Assembly: GCA_900541935.1 (NCBI GenBank)
Contig: UQLZ01000013.1
Span: 1 to 49,880, forward strand
Length of the DNA: 49,880 nucleotides
Source: an uncultured Prevotellaceae bacterium
GTDB taxonomy: Bacteria > Bacteroidota > Bacteroidia > Bacteroidales > Muribaculaceae
Direction: 5' to 3'
The translations under genes and the position numbers were made by a program. Under the pieces are notes generated by a model. That model did no database searches and was not told the DNA's origin. It saw only the letters and a program-made list of their open reading frames with translations. Position 1 is the stretch's first letter, and every line of letters begins with the position of its first letter. Positions 1-6,975 of the stretch are shown here, in pieces.

Positions 1-116
1 ACTCCTTAACATTGGTTTTCCACCTCAACGGAGACAGTTGCTCAATGGACTCGCCAACCTCTTTGAGTGTATGGCGATGTTTTATTTCGCCAAAAGGTTG
101 TTGGTTTTCCGCATAA
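1..116 (+). pseudogene. Truncated fragment of an alpha/beta hydrolase gene
   Basis: Bases 1-55 are identical to 2564-2618, which lie inside the intact hydrolase gene at 2449-3750 and cover about its codons 39-57. Reading in the same frame, the fragment leaves the homologous sequence at base 56 and meets a TAA at 114-116, so it cannot encode a complete enzyme. The upstream part is outside the window. It is either the remains of a second hydrolase copy broken by insertion of the 56-2.5 kb segment, or an assembly-graph artefact: the exact match length of 55 equals a common assembler k-mer size. No separate function is claimed. Confidence 0.6.
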
Positions 117-369
117 TCACAGAGCCACGTACCGACCTTTTTCTGTTGCTTTGTAGGTTCCCATATTCCTACATCACGTTTTTAATGTTGTTGGTTTCAG
201 AGAGAATAAAGAAAGACTACTCCTCTCTGCATTGAAATAGATAACCAGTTAAGAGGCAGACCAAGGCATAAGGCTTTAAAGTCTCCTTCCTTTTTTATTT
301 TTTACCAACCATGTGTATGCGTTTTGCCCATATATCGGCTAACTTTGCAAAAAGTTTATACTAAACGAT
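117..369. other. Gene-free stretch before the DUF1848 gene
   Basis: I see no complete gene here. The minus strand has an open frame from about base 189 to base 1 with coding-like composition but no start codon, and it runs into antisense hydrolase sequence, so I do not call it. A TAACTTTG box at 340-347, about 22 bases before the DUF1848 ATG, matches the Bacteroidota -7 consensus TAnnTTTG. No -33 TTTG lies at the usual 19-21 base spacing, so the promoter is only likely. Confidence 0.4.
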
Positions 370-1317
370 ATGGCACATAAGAAAATAATTATCAGAAACG
401 ACCAAGGCGTTGAAGTGAATGCTAATGCCCCGATTATTGTGTCGGCAAGTCGCTCTACCGACATTCCTGCTTTTTATGCTGATTGGTTTTTTAATCGCCT
501 AAACAAAGGCTATGCAATATGGCAAAATCCATTTAATGGAAAGGATAGTTATGTTTCGTTTGCACAAACACGCTTTGTGGTATTTTGGTCTAAAAACCCA
601 AAACCGCTTATTCCGCATTTACCTATACTGAAAGAAAAAGGCATTGGCTTCTATATTCAATATACTCTCAACGATTACGACTCTGAGCAATTAGAGCCAG
701 GCGTTCCTCCGCTCACTGAAAGGATTGAAATATTCAAGAGAATTGTTGACAAGCATGGACTTGGAAGCGTTGTTTGGCGTTTTGACCCGCTAATTCTCAC
801 CGATAAGATTACACTGGAATTGCTTTTGCAAAAAATAGCGACCATTGCTAAGCAATTAAACGGCTACACGGAAAAATTGGTGTTCAGTTTTGCTGATATT
901 TCCTCTTATCGCAGTGTGGCAAGGAATCTCAGTGCAACAGGTATAAATTATAATGAGTGGGACACTGAAACAATGTTGACATTTGCACGCAATCTCTCCA
1001 ATATGCAACTACCTCTTCAGATTAGCACTTGTGCTGAAAATATTAATTTAGAGAAGTTTGGCATTCAGCATAATCAATGCATCGACCCCGAACTTATAGC
1101 ACGCCGTTCAACCCATAATGCCGAATTGCAATCTTTTTTGCAAAATGCCAAGCCTGATAGCGGCCAACGAAAACTGTGTGGCTGTATCCTCGCTAAAGAT
1201 ATTGGCGCTTACAACACTTGCCCACACCTTTGCAAATACTGCTACGCAAACTATTCACCGCAAAATGTGATTAATAATTTTAGTAAACATAAAAATAATT
1301 CGGAATCATTAATATAA
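370..1317 (+). CDS. DUF1848 family protein, putative Fe-S enzyme
   Basis: A 315-residue protein that fits DUF1848 along its whole length. It has the family hallmark SASRSTDIPAF near residues 25-35 and a cysteine cluster at the C-terminus: Cys270, Cys272, then Cys284-x3-Cys288-x2-Cys291. The CX3CX2C spacing equals the radical SAM iron-sulfur motif but lies at the end of the chain instead of near the start, and the rest could form a barrel-like domain. The biochemical function of the family is not known to me; an Fe-S or radical-type reaction is inference. There is no signal peptide, so it is probably cytoplasmic. It is transcribed alone from a TAnnTTTG box at 340-347 and sits beside a toxin-antitoxin pair and gene debris, so it may be an acquired accessory gene. 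Confidence 0.85.
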   Translation: MAHKKIIIRNDQGVEVNANAPIIVSASRSTDIPAFYADWFFNRLNKGYAIWQNPFNGKDSYVSFAQTRFVVFWSKNPKPLIPHLPILKEKGIGFYIQYTLNDYDSEQLEPGVPPLTERIEIFKRIVDKHGLGSVVWRFDPLILTDKITLELLLQKIATIAKQLNGYTEKLVFSFADISSYRSVARNLSATGINYNEWDTETMLTFARNLSNMQLPLQISTCAENINLEKFGIQHNQCIDPELIARRSTHNAELQSFLQNAKPDSGQRKLCGCILAKDIGAYNTCPHLCKYCYANYSPQNVINNFSKHKNNSESLI

Positions 1318-1343
1318 AAACCGTTTCGGCAATACTATAATAA

Positions 1344-1551
1344 TTTCTTTACAAAAAAGCGGAGTGCGTCTATGTTATGAACGGCAAAATCATCTCTCAA
1401 GCCGAGGCAGAAAAAATACCGGCATCTAAAATTGCTTCAATCACTGTTATTAAAAACAAAAAAAGACCCAGACTACATAAAATTCGCAGCCGATGCTATA
1501 AAATATGCAAATATCGACCCAACAAGCATAATTAAAATAACAATAAAATAA
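1344..1551 (+). pseudogene. Frameshifted remnant of a BlaR1/TonB-associated C-terminal segment
   Basis: The frame 1344-1464 encodes a stretch around VYVMNGKIISQAEAEKI and ASITVIKN, which resembles the repeated tail found in Bacteroidota M56/BlaR1-like peptidases and TonB-associated plug sequences (pattern: y-V-(I/M)-(D/N)-G-K ... I-x-S-I-x-V-(L/I)-K). At a run of seven A (1458-1464) the matching frame changes: the next frame continues with DPDYIKFAADA and ends with IIKITIK and TAA at 1549-1551, as the family normally ends. Six A instead of seven would restore one frame. There is no full-length parent gene upstream, so this is a 3-prime remnant. The homology is by eye and the extent is uncertain. 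Confidence 0.5.
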
Positions 1552-1572
1552 TCCGATAAAATAAAGCAAACA

Positions 1573-1606
1573 GGATTGTGTCAAAATGAAAATTTTGATG
1601 CAACCC
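1573..1606 (+). terminator. Long hairpin, probable terminator
   Basis: TCAAAAT (1581-1587) pairs with ATTTTGA (1592-1598) around a GAAA loop. The stem continues outward through two G-U pairs and GGATTG/CAACCC (one mismatch), and a T-rich tract follows on the plus strand. It lies between the remnant at 1344-1551 and the convergent toxin gene. Confidence 0.6.
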
Positions 1607-1682
1607 TCATTTTTGTTTTCCAAGCAAGGTGTATGTTTTCTACTAATAAGCCTGCGAAATAAAGGCTCAGGATTTAGAGTTG

Positions 1683-1952
1683 TTAGAATAATTCTGAATG
1701 ACTACCGAGACGAACGAGTTTGATTACATTTTCTTCTTCATCTAACCAAATTAGTAGCAAATCACTTTCAACATGGCATTCCATAAATCCAGAATAATTG
1801 CCTGTCAATTTATGAGGTTTATAAATTTCCGGAATGACTCCAGTTTCTTTAAGAAAAGTAAGAACAATTTTTAGGTGTTCAATCTTTTTTGGATTGTTTT
1901 TAATGCGTTTCAGGTCTTTCCTAAACTGACCTGTCATTCTAAGTTCGTACAT
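1683..1952 (-). CDS. YafQ-type RelE superfamily mRNA interferase toxin
   Basis: An 89-residue protein of the RelE/ParE toxin superfamily, YafQ branch. These toxins cut mRNA at the ribosome and are neutralised by the antitoxin encoded just upstream. The family pattern is visible: an F-x-K-D-L-K-R start, an H-K-L-T-G-N-Y segment, then E-C-H-V-E-S-D, and G-S-H-S-E-L-F at the very end. The three histidines and the aspartate correspond to the E. coli YafQ catalytic residues (His50, His63, Asp67, His87). The tryptophan after that aspartate in E. coli is leucine here, which could lower activity. I chose the ATG at 1952, four bases after the antitoxin stop; a TTG start 18 bases further upstream would overlap the antitoxin gene. 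The pair forms one operon. Confidence 0.88.
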   Translation of the reverse strand: MYELRMTGQFRKDLKRIKNNPKKIEHLKIVLTFLKETGVIPEIYKPHKLTGNYSGFMECHVESDLLLIWLDEEENVIKLVRLGSHSELF

Positions 1953-1956
1953 ACAC

Positions 1957-2202
1957 TTACAAAGAAGCAATTACATATTCCAAATTGTCAACATCTAAAG
2001 TTTCCAAGTTCCGATTTTCTCGGGCCTCCTTCATTGCCGCCAAAGTTAATTTGTTTGGATTATTAGACACTGCATCCATCAAAACACTTTCTACATAGTT
2101 GTTCAAACTGCGATTTTCTCTATTCGCAGCCTCCCTTAATTTATCAAGCAAACTTGTGCTTAGTCTAAAAGCAGTTTGTTTTCTTTCGATTACGCTCGCC
2201 AT
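1957..2202 (-). CDS. Ribbon-helix-helix antitoxin of the YafQ-type toxin
   Basis: An 81-residue protein with an N-terminal ribbon-helix-helix DNA-binding domain (the strand R-K-Q-T-A-F-R-L followed by two helices up to about residue 47) and an acidic C-terminal tail that would wrap the toxin. Such antitoxins bind the toxin and repress their own operon. The start at 2202 (M-A-S-V) puts the RHH strand near the N-terminus and leaves a short leader after the strong promoter at 2231-2262. An ATG at 2244 would give an unusual extra 14 residues and lie at the promoter itself. The toxin gene follows four bases after the stop. Confidence 0.85.
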   Translation of the reverse strand: MASVIERKQTAFRLSTSLLDKLREAANRENRSLNNYVESVLMDAVSNNPNKLTLAAMKEARENRNLETLDVDNLEYVIASL

Positions 2203-2230
2203 AGTTGTATATTTTATTACAGATGTAGTA

Positions 2231-2262
2231 CAAATGTATAACACTTATATCACATAAACAAA
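2231..2262 (-). promoter_or_regulatory. Bacteroidota-type promoter of the toxin-antitoxin operon
   Basis: On the minus strand a TTTG -33 box (2262-2259) lies 20 bases before TACATTTG (2238-2231), a perfect match to TTTG-N19-21-TAnnTTTG. It would start transcription about 20-25 bases before the antitoxin ATG. Confidence 0.7.
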
Positions 2263-2382
2263 TTTAAACTTAAAAAAGTTTTCTGTTATCGAGTATTTAG
2301 ACCCAACATCTTGCAGTTATTTAGCATTCTGATTCATAGCACCTCCTCCACAAAAAAGGGAAACAACTTTATTACGTTTACA

Positions 2383-2414
2383 CTTGGATAAATGTAATTT
2401 AAAAATTACATTTG
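2383..2414 (+). promoter_or_regulatory. Promoter with embedded 11-bp inverted repeat before the hydrolase
   Basis: CTTG (2383-2386), 20 bases, then TACATTTG (2407-2414) forms a Bacteroidota promoter. The spacer holds a perfect inverted repeat: AAATGTAATTT (2390-2400), AA, AAATTACATTT (2403-2413), whose right arm overlaps the -7 box. Its position between -33 and -7 suits a repressor operator. No regulator gene for it is visible nearby, other than the antitoxin with its own promoter 120 bases away. Confidence 0.6.
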
Positions 2415-2448
2415 CAAATATATATCAATCATTTAGTCTCCAACCACT

Positions 2449-3750
2449 ATGAAACAAACTGGCAAAACCTTCAGGCTGCTGGCTATCGCTCTGGCTACTT
2501 GCTTTACGCAATATATCTCTGCCCAAAATGGCACTTGGCACGGAAATCTCGAAGTTGGAGGCAACTCCTTAACATTGGTTTTCCACCTCAACGGAGACAG
2601 TTGCTCAATGGACTCGCCCGACCAAAACGCTAAATGGATTAAAGTCATTCGCAGTAAATCTATGGCACCGTTTGTTTCTTTGGAAGTACCGTCAATCGGT
2701 GCATCGTTCAAAGGTGCGTATATGGGTAAGCAGATTGCCGGGACATTCACCCAGCAAGGCTATGAATTTCCTCTCACTCTCAAACATGGAGAATTAAAAA
2801 TGAACAGACCACAAACGCCTAAAGGCCCTTTCCCATACTCATGCGAGGAAGTTTCATTTACCAACGAAGGGATAACCCTCAACGGCACACTTTCTCTGCC
2901 AGAAGGCTATACCAAAGACACGCCCGTATTCCTTATGGTTACCGGTAGCGGACTTCAAAATCGTGATGAGGAATTATTTGAGCATAAGCCTTTTGCCGTT
3001 ATTGCAGACTTGCTCGCACGCAACGGCATTGCAACTCTAAGATATGACGACCGCGGCTACGGCAGCAAAACAGCCAATATAATGATGACAACAACCCAAA
3101 CTGCAAAAAGCGACGCTCAGGCAGGCATAGATTTGCTCCGCAAACGCTTTAGCAAAGTTGGTATCATCGGTCACAGCGAGGGCGGCACTATCGCAATGAT
3201 GCTCGCAGCAGAGCAGGAAATAGATATGGCAATCAGCCTTGCAGGAATGGCAATATCTGGCAAAGAAACGCTTTTGGAGCAGAACGAAAACGCACTAAAA
3301 CAAATGGGATATAGCACCGAGCTTATTAATGAATTCAAGAAGGTCCTCGGCAACATCTTTGACCAAATTATAGCAGACAAGGACCCTAAAATCCCAGAAA
3401 CAACTCTTCCGCAAGAACTGGTGGCAAATCTCAAACACACTCTTCCGGCATTAAAGACACCATATATGAAGGAACTTCTCAAAGTTGATGTATCTGCCGA
3501 CTTGCCAAAAATCAAATGCCCTTTACTCGCAATTAACGGTACAAAGGACGTTCAGGTTAACTGTCAGAAGAACCTTTCAATCATTGAAAACGGCATTAAG
3601 TCACCAAAGACGTGCATTCAGTCTTTTGAAGGACTTAATCACCTCTTTCAGCACTGCAAAACCGGTGCCGTTACAGAATATAAAGAAATTGAAGAGACCA
3701 TTTCAGAAGAAGTACTCAACAAAATCCTCCAATGGATTAAAAGCCTATAA
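2449..3750 (+). CDS. Exported alpha/beta hydrolase
   Basis: A 433-residue serine hydrolase. An N-terminal signal peptide ends near S-A-Q (residues 24-26). Residues about 28-115 form the beta-rich domain common to Bacteroidota relatives. The alpha/beta hydrolase fold follows, with an oxyanion/strand segment M-V-T-G-S-G, the D-D-R-G-Y-G-S loop, the nucleophile elbow G-H-S-E-G-G near residue 242, a likely acid Asp in N-G-T-K-D, and a catalytic His in G-L-N-H near the end. The substrate cannot be read from sequence; esterase or peptidase-like activity in the periplasm or outer envelope is inferred. The gene is monocistronic, from the promoter at 2383-2414 to the hairpin at 3791-3833. A 55-base piece (2564-2618) is repeated at the window start. 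Confidence 0.88.
   Translation: MKQTGKTFRLLAIALATCFTQYISAQNGTWHGNLEVGGNSLTLVFHLNGDSCSMDSPDQNAKWIKVIRSKSMAPFVSLEVPSIGASFKGAYMGKQIAGTFTQQGYEFPLTLKHGELKMNRPQTPKGPFPYSCEEVSFTNEGITLNGTLSLPEGYTKDTPVFLMVTGSGLQNRDEELFEHKPFAVIADLLARNGIATLRYDDRGYGSKTANIMMTTTQTAKSDAQAGIDLLRKRFSKVGIIGHSEGGTIAMMLAAEQEIDMAISLAGMAISGKETLLEQNENALKQMGYSTELINEFKKVLGNIFDQIIADKDPKIPETTLPQELVANLKHTLPALKTPYMKELLKVDVSADLPKIKCPLLAINGTKDVQVNCQKNLSIIENGIKSPKTCIQSFEGLNHLFQHCKTGAVTEYKEIEETISEEVLNKILQWIKSL
2564..2618 (+). repeat. 55-base direct repeat, second copy
   Basis: Identical to window bases 1-55 in the same orientation. The 2.5 kb between the copies carries the DUF1848 gene, the remnant, the toxin-antitoxin pair and the hydrolase promoter and 5-prime end. 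The sequences diverge immediately after base 55 / 2618. Confidence 0.95.
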
Positions 3751-3790
3751 CACTAAAAACAAAGAAAACCTTGTTTTTGCCACAAAACAA

Positions 3791-3833
3791 CACTGTACTG
3801 AACAAAAAAGCGTATTTTTTATTCAGTACAGTG
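3791..3833. terminator. Bidirectional hairpin between convergent genes
   Basis: CACTGTACTGAA (3791-3802) pairs perfectly with TTCAGTACAGTG (3822-3833), and an inner AAAAAA/TTTTTT stem continues across one mismatch. It separates the hydrolase from the convergent sigma-factor operon and can terminate both. Confidence 0.65.
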
Positions 3834-3871
3834 ATTGTATTGGATAAATTCCGAAAAATTCAGTTCTTCTA

Positions 3872-4201
3872 TCAGTTACGAAACGCCATATACACATGGT
3901 AAACCAGCAAGCCTATCGCGGCAATACCTACCAGCACGGGGGCTAGAATTGTTATTGCTGATTGAAATGTTACTGCAGAGATATCAAACTCCATTATAGC
4001 AGACTTACACAGCATCGGCCACACGGCAAGGGCTATAATTATTGCTACGACACTTACCGAACGAATAATCCACTGATAGGGATTATCCCTTTCAGGTAAG
4101 CGGTTAAGCACCTTCTTGACAAACCACGGGTTGACTGGCGCTTCCTTCTTTTCCGCCGTTAAAAACTCGCGGAATTTATTATCATCTAAATTATTCTTCA
4201 T
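3872..4201 (-). CDS. Small membrane protein, possible anti-sigma factor
   Basis: A 109-residue protein with a hydrophilic N-terminal part of about 45 residues, then two membrane segments (about 46-65 and 80-105) separated by a short loop. It starts four bases after the stop of the ECF sigma factor gene and is the last gene of the operon. This matches the usual place and topology of a membrane anti-sigma factor with a cytoplasmic N-terminus, although I do not recognise a zinc-containing anti-sigma domain (no H-x3-C-x2-C motif). The role as sigma regulator is inferred from context. Confidence 0.65.
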   Translation of the reverse strand: MKNNLDDNKFREFLTAEKKEAPVNPWFVKKVLNRLPERDNPYQWIIRSVSVVAIIIALAVWPMLCKSAIMEFDISAVTFQSAITILAPVLVGIAAIGLLVYHVYMAFRN

Positions 4202-4205
4202 AGTT

Positions 4206-4721
4206 TTAACTTATAAACTTTGCCATTTTGTCTTTTGCCCTTGAAAGGTGCGATTTTACCGTTCCCTCTGGCATTGCCATTATCTTTGAAATCTCTTTAA
4301 TAGGCTTATCTTCCATAAAGTAAAGAACCACTGCCGACCGCTCGCACTCATTAAGAATTTTCAAAGCCTCAGAAATATCAAGTTGAGCATCTACCGAATG
4401 CTCGAATGTTACCAACCCTACAGATTCCGCAACCTCCTCGGTCTGCTTTTGCATCCGGTAATAGGAATAGAATTCGTTATATGCAATCCTGTAAAGCCAC
4501 GTTCTGAACCGCGACATCATTCGGAATCTGCGAATTGAGGTATATGCTTTGATGAAAGTCTCCTGCGACAAGTCATCGGAAAGGGCGGCATCGCCAGTAA
4601 GATTCATAAAGAACCGCCGTATTTCCGACTGGTACTCGCAGACCAGAACCCCGAATGCGTCACGGCTATCTGCCATGACGCACCTGGTAATCAAGTTTAA
4701 TTCATCAAATTTGCTCAACAT
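4206..4721 (-). CDS. ECF (group 4) RNA polymerase sigma factor
   Basis: A 171-residue sigma70-family factor with only regions 2 and 4. Region 2 (about residues 28-85) has the D-D-L-S-Q-E-T-F core-binding helix and the R-T-W-L-Y-R-I-A promoter-melting segment. Region 4 (about 118-168) has E-C-E-R-S-A-V-V, the helix-turn-helix K-E-I-S-K-I-M and G-T-V-K-S-H-L-S-R-A. The gene starts 17 bases inside the end of the preceding DUF6249 gene, so translation is probably coupled. A putative ECF-type promoter at 5413-5440 in front of the operon suggests autoregulation. Confidence 0.93.
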   Translation of the reverse strand: MLSKFDELNLITRCVMADSRDAFGVLVCEYQSEIRRFFMNLTGDAALSDDLSQETFIKAYTSIRRFRMMSRFRTWLYRIAYNEFYSYYRMQKQTEEVAESVGLVTFEHSVDAQLDISEALKILNECERSAVVLYFMEDKPIKEISKIMAMPEGTVKSHLSRAKDKMAKFIS

Positions 4722-5367
4722 CGTTACTGTTGCTCTTATTTACCTCTTCATTATTTATTTGTTGATATACTTGATTATCTTCATTCGCCTTTTCTTTTTT
4801 CTTCTCAAGAATTGCAACAATAAGGTAACCAACGCCGATTAGCCATATCATTGACACAAGAAGTGCAACCTCAAGGCTACCCACATACAAAAAGAATGCC
4901 ATTAATGCCAAACCAACTGCAATCAGCGTTACCGGCGTTTTGAATCCGCTTTTACTCTTGTTCTTGTTGTCAAGGCTGCTAAAGAAATCCTTCGGCAAAT
5001 CAATTCCATTTTCTATCGCCTTCTCAACAATCTGGTATTTCATCTTCTTATTCCTTGAATCAAATTTGAAGATAAGCCATAGAATCAAGCAAACAGCAAC
5101 AAAAGGAACTGTTACTCCTAATATCACAGCAAACAATCCAATTGTGTTTTCACTAACTCCTTCGTTCTCTTGCGATGCAAGCAATCTCTGATGATCCATT
5201 CTTGCCTTTTCTACTTCTGCCCAATCCTTGCTAAGCACTTCTATTGAGTCTGCTTTTACAACAACCCCACTCTCTTGGGTATTTACCGGAACTTTTGTTG
5301 TCTCTGCCGCTGAGATGCTAAAAGCACCAACAAGGGCAACCATCAATGCAATAACTAAATTTTTCAT
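4705..5367 (-). CDS. DUF6249-like membrane protein, first gene of the sigma operon
   Basis: A 220-residue protein with an N-terminal signal sequence ending near S-A-A-E, an exported linker of about 50 residues, one membrane helix near residues 78-103, a charged cytoplasmic stretch containing I-V-E-K-A-I-E-N-G and two further helices (about 144-190), then a polar tail. The E-K-A-I-E-x-G-x-x-L-P segment is typical of DUF6249 proteins. It is the first gene of an operon with the ECF sigma factor, with a 17-base overlap. It may sense or transmit envelope signals to the sigma system; this is inferred from position only. Confidence 0.7.
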   Translation of the reverse strand: MKNLVIALMVALVGAFSISAAETTKVPVNTQESGVVVKADSIEVLSKDWAEVEKARMDHQRLLASQENEGVSENTIGLFAVILGVTVPFVAVCLILWLIFKFDSRNKKMKYQIVEKAIENGIDLPKDFFSSLDNKNKSKSGFKTPVTLIAVGLALMAFFLYVGSLEVALLVSMIWLIGVGYLIVAILEKKKEKANEDNQVYQQINNEEVNKSNSNDVEQI

Positions 5368-5412
5368 TTTTCTTTGTTTTCTTCGTTAGTAATTTTGTTT
5401 GTTTCTATGCAT

Positions 5413-5440
5413 TAGATGCACCAACAGAACAAAAGGTTGC
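5413..5440 (-). promoter_or_regulatory. Putative ECF sigma promoter of the DUF6249-sigma operon
   Basis: On the minus strand GCAACC (5440-5435), 16 bases, CATCTA (5418-5413) has the AAC-type -35 and short -10 expected of ECF promoters and lies 45 bases before the DUF6249 ATG. No TAnnTTTG box is better placed. Recognition by the sigma factor of this operon is inferred. Confidence 0.5.
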
Positions 5441-5471
5441 AGAAAATGAAATATTTTTTGATATAAAAACG

Positions 5472-6899
5472 CTATACAGTTGGTAATGAAGAATTTATAA
5501 GATATATTTTTCCATAGGAACGAGTAAAGGAAGTATATAGCCAACGGTAGAAGTCAAGATTGGCGAACGCATCATCAGGAATATAACTCATATCAACAAA
5601 CACGTTTTTCCACTGTCCGCCCTGAGCTTTATGGCAAGTAACCGAATAGCCAAATTTCACCTGCAACGCATTAAAAAAAACGTCTTCCTTTATTTTCTTA
5701 TACCGCTCGCCTTTACGGGGAATATCCATATAATCAGCCTGAACACTCTGGAATAGCCTTTCATTCTGGTCTCGGCTCAATGCCGGAGCCTCGGAATAGA
5801 GTGCATCAAGAATTATCTTAACGTCAAACTCACGCTTGTAGTCAGGGAACTCAAGGGTTGCATCGGCAAACCTAAAGCCGTGAATCTTGTCAACAAAACC
5901 AAGACTGCGGACAATAGCCATATCACCATTGGCAATAAAATCCATCTGGTCATCTTTTTCATCAGTCCAAAAATAATTGTTTTTGGCAACAAGAAGCATA
6001 TCACCAACATCAAGTTCCGACTCCATATCGAGAACCCTTGCACGAACACCACGGTTAAACATCACCGCACTCTTGTTTGAGCGGGTAACAATGATAGTTT
6101 CTTCAATTCCGTCACATCGGTAGCAATCATCAATCAAGTCGGTCAGAAATTCACCTGTAACGACCTCAACATCCCTATAATGCGAAGTATAAATCATAGG
6201 AGCCTCAAGATTTCCCGAAGAAATTATTTTCCGCACTTCCGTAGCGTTTTTTAAGATACCCGAATCGTGTTGCTGGCGGGCAACCTCTGTTAGTGAATAG
6301 CAATATACAGTCAAGCCATAGCCGTGAAGGTATTCCGGGGAAAGGGCAGGACTGTCGGTATATCCAACAGGAGGCAACTGCGCAACATCACCGAGAAAGA
6401 TAAGGTGGCAATTCTCACCTCCATAGACGTATGTTATAAGATCATCAAGCAACCGCCCTGTACCGAAGACAACATTCTCTCCTGATGTATTAGAAACCAT
6501 TGAGGCCTCATCAACAATGAAATAAGTGTCCTTATAGTTGTTTTTCTTCAAACTGAACGACATAGCCTGCGGATCAAACTTCCGGCTTTGATAGATATGG
6601 TGATGAATAGTATATGCTGCGTGACCTGAATAAGCAGAAAATACTTTTGCAGCACGCCCCGTTGGAGCAAGCAAAACAGAGCGTATGCCTAATTCCGTCA
6701 ACGCTTTTACCAATGCACCGGCAATAGTTGTCTTTCCTGTACCGGCATATCCGTTAAGAACAAAAAGCGACTTCTCCGCATTATCAGCAACAAATTTTCC
6801 GAATGCGGCTATCAATTCCATTTGTCCCTCATTAGGGTTATACGGCAATTGGCTAAGTATCTCTTCCGCTACAGCAGTAGCAACGCTATTTTCTCCCAT
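5472..6899 (-). CDS. RecD/Pif1-like superfamily 1 ATP-dependent DNA helicase
   Basis: A 475-residue helicase of superfamily 1B. The Walker A motif G-Y-A-G-T-G-K-T is at residues 50-57, followed by L-L-A-P-T-G-R-A-A (motif Ia), the Walker B motif I-V-D-E-A-S-M-V, the motif III sequence G-D-V-A-Q-L-P-P-V-G, and near the C-terminus the UvrD_C_2-type motif V-T-C-H-K-A-Q-G-G-Q-W. These proteins unwind duplex DNA or displace bound proteins in the cytoplasm; this short Bacteroidota form lacks the N-terminal extension of RecD2. I chose ATG 6899; upstream in-frame sequence is hydrophobic and unlike the family and overlaps the intergenic region. It is divergent from the DUF3822 gene. Confidence 0.9.
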   Translation of the reverse strand: MGENSVATAVAEEILSQLPYNPNEGQMELIAAFGKFVADNAEKSLFVLNGYAGTGKTTIAGALVKALTELGIRSVLLAPTGRAAKVFSAYSGHAAYTIHHHIYQSRKFDPQAMSFSLKKNNYKDTYFIVDEASMVSNTSGENVVFGTGRLLDDLITYVYGGENCHLIFLGDVAQLPPVGYTDSPALSPEYLHGYGLTVYCYSLTEVARQQHDSGILKNATEVRKIISSGNLEAPMIYTSHYRDVEVVTGEFLTDLIDDCYRCDGIEETIIVTRSNKSAVMFNRGVRARVLDMESELDVGDMLLVAKNNYFWTDEKDDQMDFIANGDMAIVRSLGFVDKIHGFRFADATLEFPDYKREFDVKIILDALYSEAPALSRDQNERLFQSVQADYMDIPRKGERYKKIKEDVFFNALQVKFGYSVTCHKAQGGQWKNVFVDMSYIPDDAFANLDFYRWLYTSFTRSYGKIYLINSSLPTV

Positions 6900-6975
6900 T
6901 ATAACAATTCGACACACAAATTTAATGAAAATAGACCGATTTTTATTATTTTTGCAATACAAAAGCATTACAACA

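Noticed and set aside
1..189. Minus-strand open frame of about 60 codons with protein-like composition
   Set aside because: It has no start codon, follows a stop at about base 190, matches no family I know, and its last third is simply the antisense of the hydrolase repeat.
3171..3515. Antisense open frames within the hydrolase and other large genes
   Set aside because: They are opposite-strand shadows of well-supported genes, without their own promoters or domain similarity.
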